Assembly: GCA_002381765.1 (NCBI GenBank)
Contig: DFXX01000044.1
Location: 1 to 64,000, forward strand
Direction: 5' to 3'
Source of the DNA: Bacteriovoracaceae bacterium UBA4097
GTDB lineage: Bacteria; Bdellovibrionota; Bacteriovoracia; Bacteriovoracales; Bacteriovoracaceae
Length of the DNA: 64,000 nt
A program made the translations under genes and the position numbers. Positions within the stretch are counted from its first letter, which is position 1. The number at the start of each line of letters is the position of its first letter. Below are positions 45,701 through 53,741 of this stretch, one piece after another. The notes beneath the pieces were generated by a model. It had not been told where the DNA came from and made no database searches. It saw only the letters and a program-made list of their open reading frames with translations.

Positions 45701-47594
45701 TGAAAAACTTTCTTGGCAATTTCAATTTTCAAGAACTGGACTGGCCGAGAAGCAAGCACTCACAGGATGGCAGCAACTTCAGAAAAGAATGACGAAGACA
45801 GGGAAAGGAAAATTCGACTCGGTTCTTCGGAGAGAAGCCCAAAAGACTCTCAAAAACTGCAAAAACGCAGTCCCTGTGTGGATTATGCCACTATCAAGAG
45901 TCTTCGATAGCTTCGATTTAGTAGCTACTAAGTTCGATGTAATTATTCTGGATGAAGCAAGCCAAAGTGATATTACAGCCCTTGTGGCATTTGCCATAGC
46001 AAAGCAAGTTATTGTTGTTGGGGATAAGGAACAAGTTACTCCGTACGCTGTGGGACAAAACCTCGGACAAATCCAAGTCCTTATAGATCAAATTCTGCAT
46101 GATGTACCAAACAAATATCTCTATACTGGGAAGACATCAGTCTATGATCTTGCTGAACAATCTTTTGGTGAAACAATTAGGTTAATTGAACACTTCCGTT
46201 GTGTTCCAGACATTATTCAATTTAGCAATCATCTCTCTTATGGTGATATTCGTCCCTTAAGAGAAGCAGCAAGCAGTCCATTTGAAAAACATCTTATTGC
46301 TCACAGGATTCAAGGAGCATCCTCTAACGACAAGAAAAACAAAAAGGAGGCTATTGAAGTCGCATCAATTATATCTGCTATGACCGAAAGTAATGAATAC
46401 TCAAAGTCATCTATCGGTGTGATTTCCATGGTCGGTACAGAACAGGCAATACTTATAGACAGCATTCTTCAAAAGAAACTTCCCACGGACAAATACGCAA
46501 AACACTCTCTTCTTTGTGGGAATGCATCTCAATTCCAAGGTGATGAAAGAGATGTGATCCTAATTTCAATCGTTGATACTTGTGAAAACCCTCCCTTATC
46601 AATTAGGCAGGACGAATCATTCCAGAAAACTTTTAACGTCGCTTCTTCTCGTGCCAGAGATCAATTATGGGTGGTGCATTCATTAAATCCTTCAACTGAT
46701 TTAAAGCCAGGTGATTTAAGACTTAGATTGATACAACACGCTGAAGACCCTAAGGAGCTTGAAACTTTGATTACAGCAACACAAGCCAAGGCTGATCCAA
46801 AGTCTAAGGTTTTTGAGCCAATGGTAATAAAAGACTTGATGCAGGCTGGTTTTAGAGTCATTCCTCAATGGAAAGTTGGGGCCTACACCATAGATATGGT
46901 TATAGAAGGCGATAAAAAGAGAATAGCGATTGAATGCGACGGAGATCGTTATCACCCTATTGAAAAAATCTCCGATGATATTCAAAGGCAGATGGTTCTT
47001 GAGAGACTTGGATGGAGATTTATAAGGATTCGTGGGACTGAATACTTCCGCCATAAGAAACGAACGATGGAAAGAGTAATCAGTGAGCTTGAAGGCTTTG
47101 GCATAGAAAGATTGGGCCCTGTCGGTACGGAAGCAAAGAAGGAATCCCAAGTAGATTTACTACATCAGCAAATTTTACTTCGTGCTGAAGAAATTCGGAC
47201 AATATGGCTTACAGAGGAAGACGTGGTCGAGGTAAAACCGAAAAGGAATAGATGGGGCAAACAAACGAAGAAAACATCTGATGAAACGCCACCCTTTCTG
47301 ATCATCAATGATTCTAAACAGACAGATGTATCTACACTGGAAGTAAGAAATAAAGTGATTGAAACCCCGAAAGAGACATCACAACCTGAAAGCGAAGATA
47401 TAATCGACTTTATCCACCAAAAAGGTTTCGAAACCATAGATAAGAGAAACGTTGGTGGTAGCTTATGGGTAATTGACCACCCTGATTTCAAGAAAATAAA
47501 AAACGAACTTGAAAGTCGTGGATGGAAATTCGCTTTTGCTCCCAACGGCAGCGCCTCAACAAAGAAACGTCCTGGATGGTATTCGAAAAAATAG
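42744..47594 (+). CDS. Large SF1 helicase fused to a Vsr/DUF559-type nuclease
   Basis: A 1616-residue protein (GTG start, GGAG six bases upstream). Residues 1-340 are an unknown N-terminal domain. The SF1 (Upf1-like) motor is split: Walker A GPPGTGKS at 384-391; a long helical insert of about 650 residues; Walker B LDEAS at about 1069-1073 with GDKEQVTP; motif V-like ASQFQGDERDVI and motif VI-like VASSRARDQL. A PD-(D/E)xK nuclease follows with IDMVIE and IECDGDRYH (about 1396-1404), as in DUF559/Vsr relatives. The end (KGFETIDKRNVGGSLWVI, TKKRPGWYSKK) is a small module seen in other large helicases. In this island the likely role is degrading invading DNA. Confidence 0.85.
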   Translation: MSPLKPAQLRLKNIFTYIRELTKLRTPPASTTSNYEWEMKFSTLPSYPSIQTYLVPENPEQEFDGIILRIKRPKETPCPKPPTVLEGWLENGWEKLEHSANHIAAKNTFHKSDNQTVTEKFENDNGRVIAFTQWHQKRNDWLESERPVRDAISIFSEFFGLHGQLQRESEKFQLYLGDGHLVWQSAIEAVEHPILLKKVQLEFNSAIPEFIIRDSDEDADLYTSLLRHHELDGKSINTVKTQIENNPVHPLMDGSCNDFFKFFIHTFFEDGQFVEDKSSLNKDTPSIYRDPILFLGGRTQGFTEALDKLIEATNENTEISEALLRIVGVDEKVVPAVGHQPPSHDHLTGGASSEIDFLLTKPANKEQERVIERLETTGSVLVQGPPGTGKSHTIANIIGHLLASGKTVLVSSHTSKALRVVRDKVAKDLQPLCVSVLENDTVSKSQLEESVNGIVSYLSRTDTHTISKEISQLRERRTAIKRQLVAAEDEALKIRKDEYEDILIAGEGIPPSEAARRVAEAEELHSWIPLPIKQGSPLNLTVEEIKYLYISNGLLSQNDEACLEEGLPNINELIEPSSLNELLTHISSILPEDAEQMSSLWEHRNQDFNELDKLAQGINKSLDIFNANEWVKKVVDETRLSEEHVQPWLSLMEQVNRTTEQIAIRSEIILKYGPKINVDVDEKLLATTKSVHSYVKAGKKVGFLNTAFNSDWKLVMTSTSVDSGVPTKEEHFASLVAAMECHLMRKELLMRWERQVCSIGGPPLDNEKPEAKAKSLLHALSLASNWNNTIWKNLETELRNQGFKLKDSVEKITASSESMSHIQTIQKLVAQCLVPAINSRKLWVRLNELEAQRRTTSAAIRSHLHKNANASVYLHKMIEAIDLKDIDLYRKLHAVFLDLHLKQDIFNKRKQLINALKIVSPAWSQAIAERSSIHGSIEVPGDILETWKITQWKQEIDRRTSKDYSRVQREISRLKTDLQEINAQYVEKLSWQFQFSRTGLAEKQALTGWQQLQKRMTKTGKGKFDSVLRREAQKTLKNCKNAVPVWIMPLSRVFDSFDLVATKFDVIILDEASQSDITALVAFAIAKQVIVVGDKEQVTPYAVGQNLGQIQVLIDQILHDVPNKYLYTGKTSVYDLAEQSFGETIRLIEHFRCVPDIIQFSNHLSYGDIRPLREAASSPFEKHLIAHRIQGASSNDKKNKKEAIEVASIISAMTESNEYSKSSIGVISMVGTEQAILIDSILQKKLPTDKYAKHSLLCGNASQFQGDERDVILISIVDTCENPPLSIRQDESFQKTFNVASSRARDQLWVVHSLNPSTDLKPGDLRLRLIQHAEDPKELETLITATQAKADPKSKVFEPMVIKDLMQAGFRVIPQWKVGAYTIDMVIEGDKKRIAIECDGDRYHPIEKISDDIQRQMVLERLGWRFIRIRGTEYFRHKKRTMERVISELEGFGIERLGPVGTEAKKESQVDLLHQQILLRAEEIRTIWLTEEDVVEVKPKRNRWGKQTKKTSDETPPFLIINDSKQTDVSTLEVRNKVIETPKETSQPESEDIIDFIHQKGFETIDKRNVGGSLWVIDHPDFKKIKNELESRGWKFAFAPNGSASTKKRPGWYSKK

Positions 47595-47609
47595 AACAAT
47601 CGAGATTAT

Positions 47610-47939
47610 ATGTATTGGATAGTTATTGCACTTTCAGTGTTTACATTTATTAGCCATTTACACTTTTTAAAACGCTTAAAGGAGATGGCGAAAATCTTAG
47701 ATGAAAGAGACGCAGAGTACCTGGAGAAGATTAAGACCCTTTCTGAAAAATTGAATGAGTATCGAAGCAACCAAAGTCAGCTACTCAGCACTAGGTTGGA
47801 ATCACTTAAAAGTGACCTTAATTACGGTTTAGGAGACGAAGTTAAACAACTTAAATTAAAAGTTAGCTTCATAGAAAAGAAACTGGGAGTTTCCGTCATT
47901 GAATACCTTGAGAAAGAAGGCCTAAGTAGTTCTTCTTAG
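47610..47939 (+). CDS. Small membrane-anchored coiled-coil protein
   Basis: A 109-residue protein: one N-terminal membrane helix (YWIVIALSVFTFISHLHFL) and a long Lys/Glu/Leu coiled coil to about residue 95. It starts 15 bases after the helicase-nuclease stop, so it is probably co-transcribed and could anchor or trigger that enzyme. No family recognised. Confidence 0.6.
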   Translation: MYWIVIALSVFTFISHLHFLKRLKEMAKILDERDAEYLEKIKTLSEKLNEYRSNQSQLLSTRLESLKSDLNYGLGDEVKQLKLKVSFIEKKLGVSVIEYLEKEGLSSSS

Positions 47940-47966
47940 AACTCTATCAAATCCAAACTAGCTTGA

Positions 47967-48629
47967 AGAACGAACTACCGTTTGGGGAAGGGGCACTCGG
48001 CCCCATTCTTCGAGTGCTTAAAACCTCTCTATCGTGATCTTGCTCTATTTCACTATTTTTCTGCATCTCGTATTGGAGAAGCCGCAGGACTTCAATGGTC
48101 GCGAATAGATTTTGAGAATCGTAAAGTGACGATTATGGAAACTTGCCGTTGGGACATGTCCTCAAAGACATTCATTGGCTTGAATCCTTTCCCAGAGAAT
48201 AAGGAATCTCGAACTATTTATATGACTGATGAAATCTGCGAGATTCTTAAACGGCGCTTGGCTTTTAGACAAGCTGACAACAACTTTGTATTTCATGTCG
48301 ATGGAAAACCACTTAACTACTGCACGATCCAGCAAAACTACCGTGATGGGCAAAGAATTTCTGGAATACCCTTTCGAGGTACTCATTTCCTTCGTCACGG
48401 TATGGCCAAACTGGCCCGTAAAGTTGGTGGAGGCCTCGATGCCGTTGTTGCAATGACAGGTCACAAGGATTTCAAACTAGCAGATCACTACTCGAAACTG
48501 GATACTGAGTTTCAAAAAGAGACTTCCATAAAAATCATGGAACACATCAAGCAAGAGTTGAAAGCTGAAATCCCGACTGAAACGCCTGACAATGTTGTGA
48601 GCATTGCGAAGTTCAACCGTGCCAAGTAA
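47967..48629 (+). pseudogene. Tyrosine recombinase, catalytic domain only
   Basis: The open frame from 47967 (TTG at 47982) gives about 215 residues matching the C-terminal catalytic domain of phage-type integrases: Arg in SASRIGEAAGLQW, Lys in ENKESRTIY, His-x2-Arg in GTHFLRHGM, His in TGHKDF and the Tyr nucleophile in DHYSKL. All catalytic residues are kept. The N-terminal arm-binding and core-binding domains are missing, and a stop sits just upstream; the small membrane gene occupies that space. It may be a recent truncation. It lies next to mutM, the likely insertion target. Confidence 0.75.
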
Positions 48630-48715
48630 TCTATAACTCGCCCTCAGGTCGCCCCTCGCCTCGCCCTGAGAATTTTACAGTTTTTTTATTAACAATAACT
48701 AAAGCTTAGAAGCAC

Positions 48716-48735
48716 ATGCCCGAACTACCCGAAGT
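48716..48735 (+). repeat. Candidate attR at the mutM start
   Basis: The first 20 bases of mutM, identical to 37410-37429 and sharing the 14-base core with 39280-39293. It marks the right boundary of element B, 86 bases after the recombinase fragment. Confidence 0.7.
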
Positions 48736-49519
48736 CGAAACCATCCGCTCCCAACTCTCCCACTATCTCCCTTTCAAGATAGTCTCCCTCTCCACAACCC
48801 CGGAGCTCAAACAAAACATCCTCCACACCGAGCTGCCGATTGTGAACCTCACCATCACTAGGATCAATCGCAAAGGCAAGATGCTCGATTTCGTCTTCGA
48901 AGACGGCTCCCATATGCTCTCCCACCTTGGTATGACTGGAACCTGGCTCATCGGTGAAAGCATTAAATCTGGCAAGCATACTCACCTCACTCTTAAAGGC
49001 CATACTCATACTCTCGCCTATGATGATCCTCGCCGTTTTGGTCATCTTTATTACTTCAGCGCCGGCGAAGCGGAGCAAAAATTGAGAGAACTCGGAATGG
49101 ATCTGGCCGATTCTGCTCTTGATCTGGACTATCTCACTCAGGCCATCAAACGCTTTCCGGAGCGTGCCCTCAAGGTGACACTACTTGATCAAAAGCTTTT
49201 CGCTGGTTCTGGAAACTACATTGCCAATGAGATCTGTGCCCGCGCTGGCCTCCGTCCTACTCGAAAGTGCAATAAAGTTAAGAAAGAAGAATTCCCTAAG
49301 ATCCTTAAGGCCATTCACGAAGTACTAGCACCGGCCCTCGCTTCGGGTGGCACTACCTTCCAAGGTGGATATCGGGACTCATCGGGAGAAAAAGGCATGG
49401 GCGTGCAGCATCTCGTAGTCTTTTATCAGAAGATTTGTCAGATGTGTAAGAAGACACCTGTGAAGAAAATTATCCTGGCCCAGCGAGGAACATATTACTG
49501 TCCTAAATGTCAGAAGTAA
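48716..49519 (+). CDS. mutM: Formamidopyrimidine-DNA glycosylase (MutM/Fpg)
   Basis: A complete 267-residue Fpg. The catalytic start PELPEVETI has Pro2 and Glu3; the conserved Lys is in NRKGKMLDF; the helix-two-turn-helix region is QKLFAGSGNYIANEI; the zinc finger is CQMCKKTP with CPKC at the end. It removes 8-oxoguanine and ring-opened purines from DNA. Codons are richer in C than those of the island upstream. Its first 20 bases double as the right att site of the integrative element, so its promoter and start codon are now supplied by the element; a weak AGAAG serves as ribosome site. Confidence 0.95.
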   Translation: MPELPEVETIRSQLSHYLPFKIVSLSTTPELKQNILHTELPIVNLTITRINRKGKMLDFVFEDGSHMLSHLGMTGTWLIGESIKSGKHTHLTLKGHTHTLAYDDPRRFGHLYYFSAGEAEQKLRELGMDLADSALDLDYLTQAIKRFPERALKVTLLDQKLFAGSGNYIANEICARAGLRPTRKCNKVKKEEFPKILKAIHEVLAPALASGGTTFQGGYRDSSGEKGMGVQHLVVFYQKICQMCKKTPVKKIILAQRGTYYCPKCQK

Positions 49520-49526
49520 GTATCAC

Positions 49527-52469
49527 CTACTCCGCCTGAACTTCCCTAATTTCACTTAAGCTCAAGGCACCTGAACTACCACTGGTAGCTCCAAAGACTC
49601 GGACCTGATCTATCAATCCTCTAAACATACGGTTGTTAGCTGCACTTGATAATACTCTCGTATCAGCATTAAAATGCCCTACGGTAAAATCTTTGATGTC
49701 GATCCCCAGAGCACCCCGAGCATAGGTACGACTCACATCAAGAGCCGCTTCGGTAGTTGTATTTCCAAAATAAAAAGAGACATGGTTTGTGGCCTTAGTT
49801 GAATCATAAGTAATGGCAATAAATTGCCAATTTGAATAAGGAGCAGTGCTATTGCAAGAGACTCGGTTGAAGTTACTTACAGCAGGGGTGGAATCCGGCC
49901 ATTCACCAATCGACATACGAAGTGACCCGTAATTTGCAGCAGATCCACTATTGTTAAAGACGATATCGGCGCCCTTGGCCGTTCCATTATACTGCCAAGA
50001 TACCACTCGGTTTCCTCCACTTCCCATGGCATTACTTCTACAATTAATCCAAGCAGTCACTGTAAAGGAAGTCAGATTCATCAACGGGGTAACAGGCCCC
50101 ACAATATCCACAAAATAGTTTGTACTCAAATCGGTTCCGAAATCAATAGAACTCATGCCACCACCTGGAGGGGTATTTAATGACCAACTAGGAGATGTAT
50201 TAGAAAGAACGGCACTGGAGAACCCAGAAGCACTTTTACCGGTATTAGCGGCTGCACGAGTAGAGTTTTCATTAAATAGGAGCTCAATGATTGGGTTAGG
50301 TACCACATTATAGGTAAAACTAGCTGATGAAGTAAGGCTGCCATCACTTACTGTAACATTCAAAGTAGAACTACCTCTTACTCCCGTCGCATGAGTCAGA
50401 GTCGCGACACAGTTTGGAGCAGTTCCCGACCATACGATATTAGAAACTGGAATAAGCGTGGTGTTACTTGAAGTAATTGAGAGATTATCAGAACTACAAA
50501 CAATGGTATTGTCCACATCACTCACAGTAATGCTCGCAGTTCCCGTATTGCCTTCTCTTGCTTTCACATTACTAATAATTCCAATACTAGGAGCATCATT
50601 AATACCATTAATGGTAAAGGTCGCTGTGGAGGTATTAGAAACCAGCCCATCTCCAGTCACAGTATAATCAAAGGAAGCCGCTCCAGCATGATTGAGAGTT
50701 CCGGTAACCCTCACGGTACAAACGCCAGCGCTGCAGGCACAGGCCTGACTGACAGTCACACCTTGTAGGTTGGAGAGAGAGCAGCTAGCAGCATGATCTC
50801 CTTCAACATCGGTATAGCTCAAAGTAATAACACCACTCTGGGTCTCCTCGTTAAAAGAATCCGGCGTGATATGACTCGTTACCGGAGCATCATTAACTGA
50901 ATTGATAGTGAAAGTCGCTGAAGAGCTGTTGGAAACTACTCCATTTGCAGTGACAGTATAAGTAAAGGAAGCAGGACCATGATAATTATTTGTACCTGTC
51001 ACCTTAACTGTGCAAACGCCTGAGGCGCAAGCACATGCCTCAGTAACCGTGACATTGGTTAGTCCAGAAATGGCGCAACTACTTGCTTCATCCCCGTCGG
51101 GATCAAGGTACAAGAGCGTAATCGCTCCGCTTTGGGTATCTTCATTAATAGCTGACGGAGTAATATTGCTTGAAACGGGAACATCATCTACCGAGATGAT
51201 GGAAAAGCTTGCCGTCGAAATATTAGAGGTCGCTCCATTGGCGGTGACACTAAAATCAAAGGAAGCAGCACCATGATAGTTGCTAGCACCGGTCACCTTC
51301 AGAGTGCAAACTCCAGCGACACAGGCACAACTTTGGGTAACACTCACATGACTTAAATTTGAAATAGTGCAACTTGTGGCAAGATCCCCATCTCCATCTG
51401 AATAAGAAAGTGTGATGAGACCACTTTGAGTATCTTCATTGAAAGCGGAAAGGGTCATATCACTGGTTACAGGGACATCGGCCACAGAGTTAATAGTGAA
51501 AGTGGCCGAAGAGGTATTAGACTCCACTCCATTGGCAGTAACCTTGAAGTTAAATGAAGCAGCACCGTGATAATTATTAACACCAGTCACTTTTACGGTG
51601 CAAATGCCTGAAGCACAAACACAGGCCTCACTTACAGTGACATTCAACAAGTCAGAGAGAGAACAAGCACTGGCCAGATCTCCATCAGCATCGCTATAGG
51701 AGAGAGTGATGGCCCCACTCTGGGTATCTTCATCGATGGCAGCGGGCGTGATGTTACTTGAAACTGGAGAATCGTCTACCGAATTTATGGTAAAAGAAGC
51801 AGTGGATGCATTAGAAGTTGATCCATTGGCGGTAACTGTAAAATCAAAGGAAGCGGCCCCATGATAATTACTAGCACCAGTCACTCTCAGCGTACACACA
51901 CCTAAAACGCAAGCACAGGCCTGAGTTACTGAAACATGATTTAAACCAGAAATATTACAACTCGTGGCAAGATCTAAATCGGCATCTGAGTAAGGAAGAG
52001 TTATTAATCCACTTGGAGAATCTTCATTGATGTCACTGCCAATAAATCCCGTAGTCACAGGTGGGGTATTAAAGCTATTGATGGTTACACTGACACTTCC
52101 CGTGTTTGAGGTTTGATCTCCTACTGTAACTTGAAAAGTAAAGAGGTCAAATCCGACTTGGTTCAGATGAGGAGTATAGGTGAAGGCACCTGTGGCGGGA
52201 TTAGTGATAACAACACTTCCCTTACTTCCTTGAGCAATAATACTGAAGGCATGAGATCCAGAATGAGCGAAGCTTGCCGATAAATTTCCAATAACTGGGG
52301 TATTTACCATGGTAGTGATCGAACTATTAATCGCACGAGGAGCAGTCACACTTGTCGTGGCCCCGGGCCTGTGCTCCAGCGGAAGAGAGCTATGATCCAA
52401 ATTCTGAGCTAAGGGATTACACCCCCAAAGGGTGAAACTTAGGAGGAGAATATTAATTAAGTGGTACAA
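49527..52469 (-). CDS. Large repeat lipoprotein with Ig-like repeats and LamG-like C-terminus
   Basis: A 980-residue lipoprotein (TTG start; lipobox LWGC). GGAGG lies six bases upstream, inside the previous gene. Residues 55-135 are a cadherin/VCBS-like domain, residues 136-625 five tandem units of exactly 98 residues each with conserved Cys (SC, CAC, VCT), about 630-720 another Ig-like domain, and 740-980 a LamG/concanavalin-like domain (WLNTPP, FTVTAWINCRS, GLIDQVRVFG). This is the build of a surface adhesin binding sugars or host/prey surfaces. It abuts the outer-membrane protein gene with no gap and is surely co-transcribed. Confidence 0.88.
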   Translation of the reverse strand: MYHLINILLLSFTLWGCNPLAQNLDHSSLPLEHRPGATTSVTAPRAINSSITTMVNTPVIGNLSASFAHSGSHAFSIIAQGSKGSVVITNPATGAFTYTPHLNQVGFDLFTFQVTVGDQTSNTGSVSVTINSFNTPPVTTGFIGSDINEDSPSGLITLPYSDADLDLATSCNISGLNHVSVTQACACVLGVCTLRVTGASNYHGAASFDFTVTANGSTSNASTASFTINSVDDSPVSSNITPAAIDEDTQSGAITLSYSDADGDLASACSLSDLLNVTVSEACVCASGICTVKVTGVNNYHGAASFNFKVTANGVESNTSSATFTINSVADVPVTSDMTLSAFNEDTQSGLITLSYSDGDGDLATSCTISNLSHVSVTQSCACVAGVCTLKVTGASNYHGAASFDFSVTANGATSNISTASFSIISVDDVPVSSNITPSAINEDTQSGAITLLYLDPDGDEASSCAISGLTNVTVTEACACASGVCTVKVTGTNNYHGPASFTYTVTANGVVSNSSSATFTINSVNDAPVTSHITPDSFNEETQSGVITLSYTDVEGDHAASCSLSNLQGVTVSQACACSAGVCTVRVTGTLNHAGAASFDYTVTGDGLVSNTSTATFTINGINDAPSIGIISNVKAREGNTGTASITVSDVDNTIVCSSDNLSITSSNTTLIPVSNIVWSGTAPNCVATLTHATGVRGSSTLNVTVSDGSLTSSASFTYNVVPNPIIELLFNENSTRAAANTGKSASGFSSAVLSNTSPSWSLNTPPGGGMSSIDFGTDLSTNYFVDIVGPVTPLMNLTSFTVTAWINCRSNAMGSGGNRVVSWQYNGTAKGADIVFNNSGSAANYGSLRMSIGEWPDSTPAVSNFNRVSCNSTAPYSNWQFIAITYDSTKATNHVSFYFGNTTTEAALDVSRTYARGALGIDIKDFTVGHFNADTRVLSSAANNRMFRGLIDQVRVFGATSGSSGALSLSEIREVQAE
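50595..52064 (-). repeat. Five tandem 294-bp coding repeats
   Basis: Five 98-codon units encode residues 136-625. Units 1 and 3 share details (HVSVTQ-type turn, ASNYHGAASFDF), and units 2 and 4 share others (NVTVSEAC, NNYHG), so the array probably grew by copying a two-unit block; unit 5 is most diverged. Confidence 0.85.
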
Positions 52470-53471
52470 CTAAAACCTCCAGGAAAGGCTTAACTCAATT
52501 CCTGTTTCTTTTTTATCTGCTTTTAATATTGAACTATCCATATCTTGCTTCTGATAAAACACACCCCAGCTGGCGTGCATCTTTTTAAATTGTTGGGTCA
52601 TTTCAAGCCTGGCCTGATGGCCGGTGGTGGCCTTGGTTTTATAAAGACCTTGATCTGTTGGTAAGTAGTACATGCCTTTAAAGCAGGCATTCACTTTAAA
52701 AGGATCTAGATTGAAAATTTCGGTTGAAATACCTACATCGAATCTGGGAATAGCGGCTGCTTCGAGTTTCACTCCCGGAGTCGAATCACTGATGGCCTTA
52801 TAATAAACTTCTTGAGAAAGCGACAGACTGGAAAATAGCGATGTGTGATTTGCGAACATATAATTGGCCCCGATCCCAAACTGAGCAAGATTAAGATCAG
52901 CATTTTTAAGCGGGGAATTGGTATCAGAATCATTAGTATAACTTTCTTTTCTAAGTCCCAAAGTTTGAAAGAGGGAGATCCGTTCAGTGAGATACTGCTG
53001 CCAGGTTAGATTAATGCCATAGTTTAAATTTGATACGATGGTGGCCTTACTTTGATTGGACTTATCCCGCCCATCGATGCGAGAGAAATAAAAAAGAGAT
53101 CCGACCGAAAGTTTACTGAATCTTTCAAATTTTTTTGAAGTTTTGGCACTCTCTATAGCTTCTTCATGAGGCTTCAAGATCTTCTCTAGCGGTAGTGGTT
53201 CTTCTTTGATAGCACTAGATGCCCTCCACTCAAGTTCATCGCTCTTGGCAATCTTATTAACTTCCCTTCTCAAAGGCGGAATTTCTGCAGAAGGCATTTC
53301 TGCTGGAATATCGATAACGATGTCAGCGCCTTTACGCTCAACAGCTTTTTCAGTGATAGCGGAAGACTTGGTTGGAGCTGGCCGATCAGATGAGGAGTAA
53401 AAAAATTTGGTGAATGCCCCGGCAGAAGCAATAACTAAAGAGGACAGCAAAAGTTTATTTTTAAAATCCAT
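52470..53471 (-). CDS. Outer-membrane beta-barrel-like protein
   Basis: A 333-residue protein with a short hydrophobic N-terminus (LLLSSLVIASAGAFTKFF), a Pro/Glu-rich linker (about 30-115) and a C-terminal domain of alternating strands ending in SLSWRF, the terminal Phe pattern recognised by the BAM machinery. Strand pairs such as GSLFYFSRIDG and FGIGANYMFANHTSLFSSL fit a barrel of 10-12 strands. It is the first gene of an operon with the repeat lipoprotein and may help export or anchor it; that is inferred from gene order. Confidence 0.7.
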   Translation of the reverse strand: MDFKNKLLLSSLVIASAGAFTKFFYSSSDRPAPTKSSAITEKAVERKGADIVIDIPAEMPSAEIPPLRREVNKIAKSDELEWRASSAIKEEPLPLEKILKPHEEAIESAKTSKKFERFSKLSVGSLFYFSRIDGRDKSNQSKATIVSNLNYGINLTWQQYLTERISLFQTLGLRKESYTNDSDTNSPLKNADLNLAQFGIGANYMFANHTSLFSSLSLSQEVYYKAISDSTPGVKLEAAAIPRFDVGISTEIFNLDPFKVNACFKGMYYLPTDQGLYKTKATTGHQARLEMTQQFKKMHASWGVFYQKQDMDSSILKADKKETGIELSLSWRF

Positions 53472-53741
53472 ACAATATATTAATGATATATTAATCCCAA
53501 TCTAAAGATAGGCAATTTTGGTCATTCTAAAAGAAGACTAAGCCAGTCCAATGTTTCTAGGGGGTTAGCCTCATTCACTCTGCTTTTCCCAGGTTAGGCC
53601 CTTCTCACCAAGATAACTTAAAAGGATAAGCTTAATCATACCTGCCCCCTTTAGGAGGTAGTATGGCCCGGGCCATAACAAAAGATAGACAGGCCAATGG
53701 CCTCAATTGTCCTTAATATGGGAAAGGCCCATAATTGGCCA

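Larger units (their letters stand above)
39280..48735. mobile_element. Outer integrative element B in mutM with defence-like cargo (about 9.4 kb)
   Basis: Bounded by the 14-base core GAACTACCCGAAGT at 39280-39293 and 48722-48735. Contents: iterated left-end sites, HEPN-motif protein, AbiTii protein, membrane/WYL-like protein, helicase-nuclease, small membrane protein, and a tyrosine-recombinase fragment ending 86 bases before mutM. CGCCCCTC-type words occur near both ends (39412-39427 and 48640-48668), possibly further recombinase or excisionase sites. Genes are A-rich relative to mutM. The truncated recombinase suggests it is now immobile. Confidence 0.7.

Noticed and set aside
45713..45997. 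Small frames on both strands inside the helicase-nuclease gene
   Set aside because: Shadows of the large gene with no ribosome sites or family features.
47971..47980. Fourth att-like copy (CGAACTACCG) before the recombinase fragment
   Set aside because: Only nine to ten bases match and the rest differs; could be chance. Mentioned with the recombinase finding only.
49527..52469. CRISPR-like regular repeats
   Set aside because: The periodicity is the 294-base coding repeat of the adhesin; no short repeat/spacer array was seen anywhere in the window.
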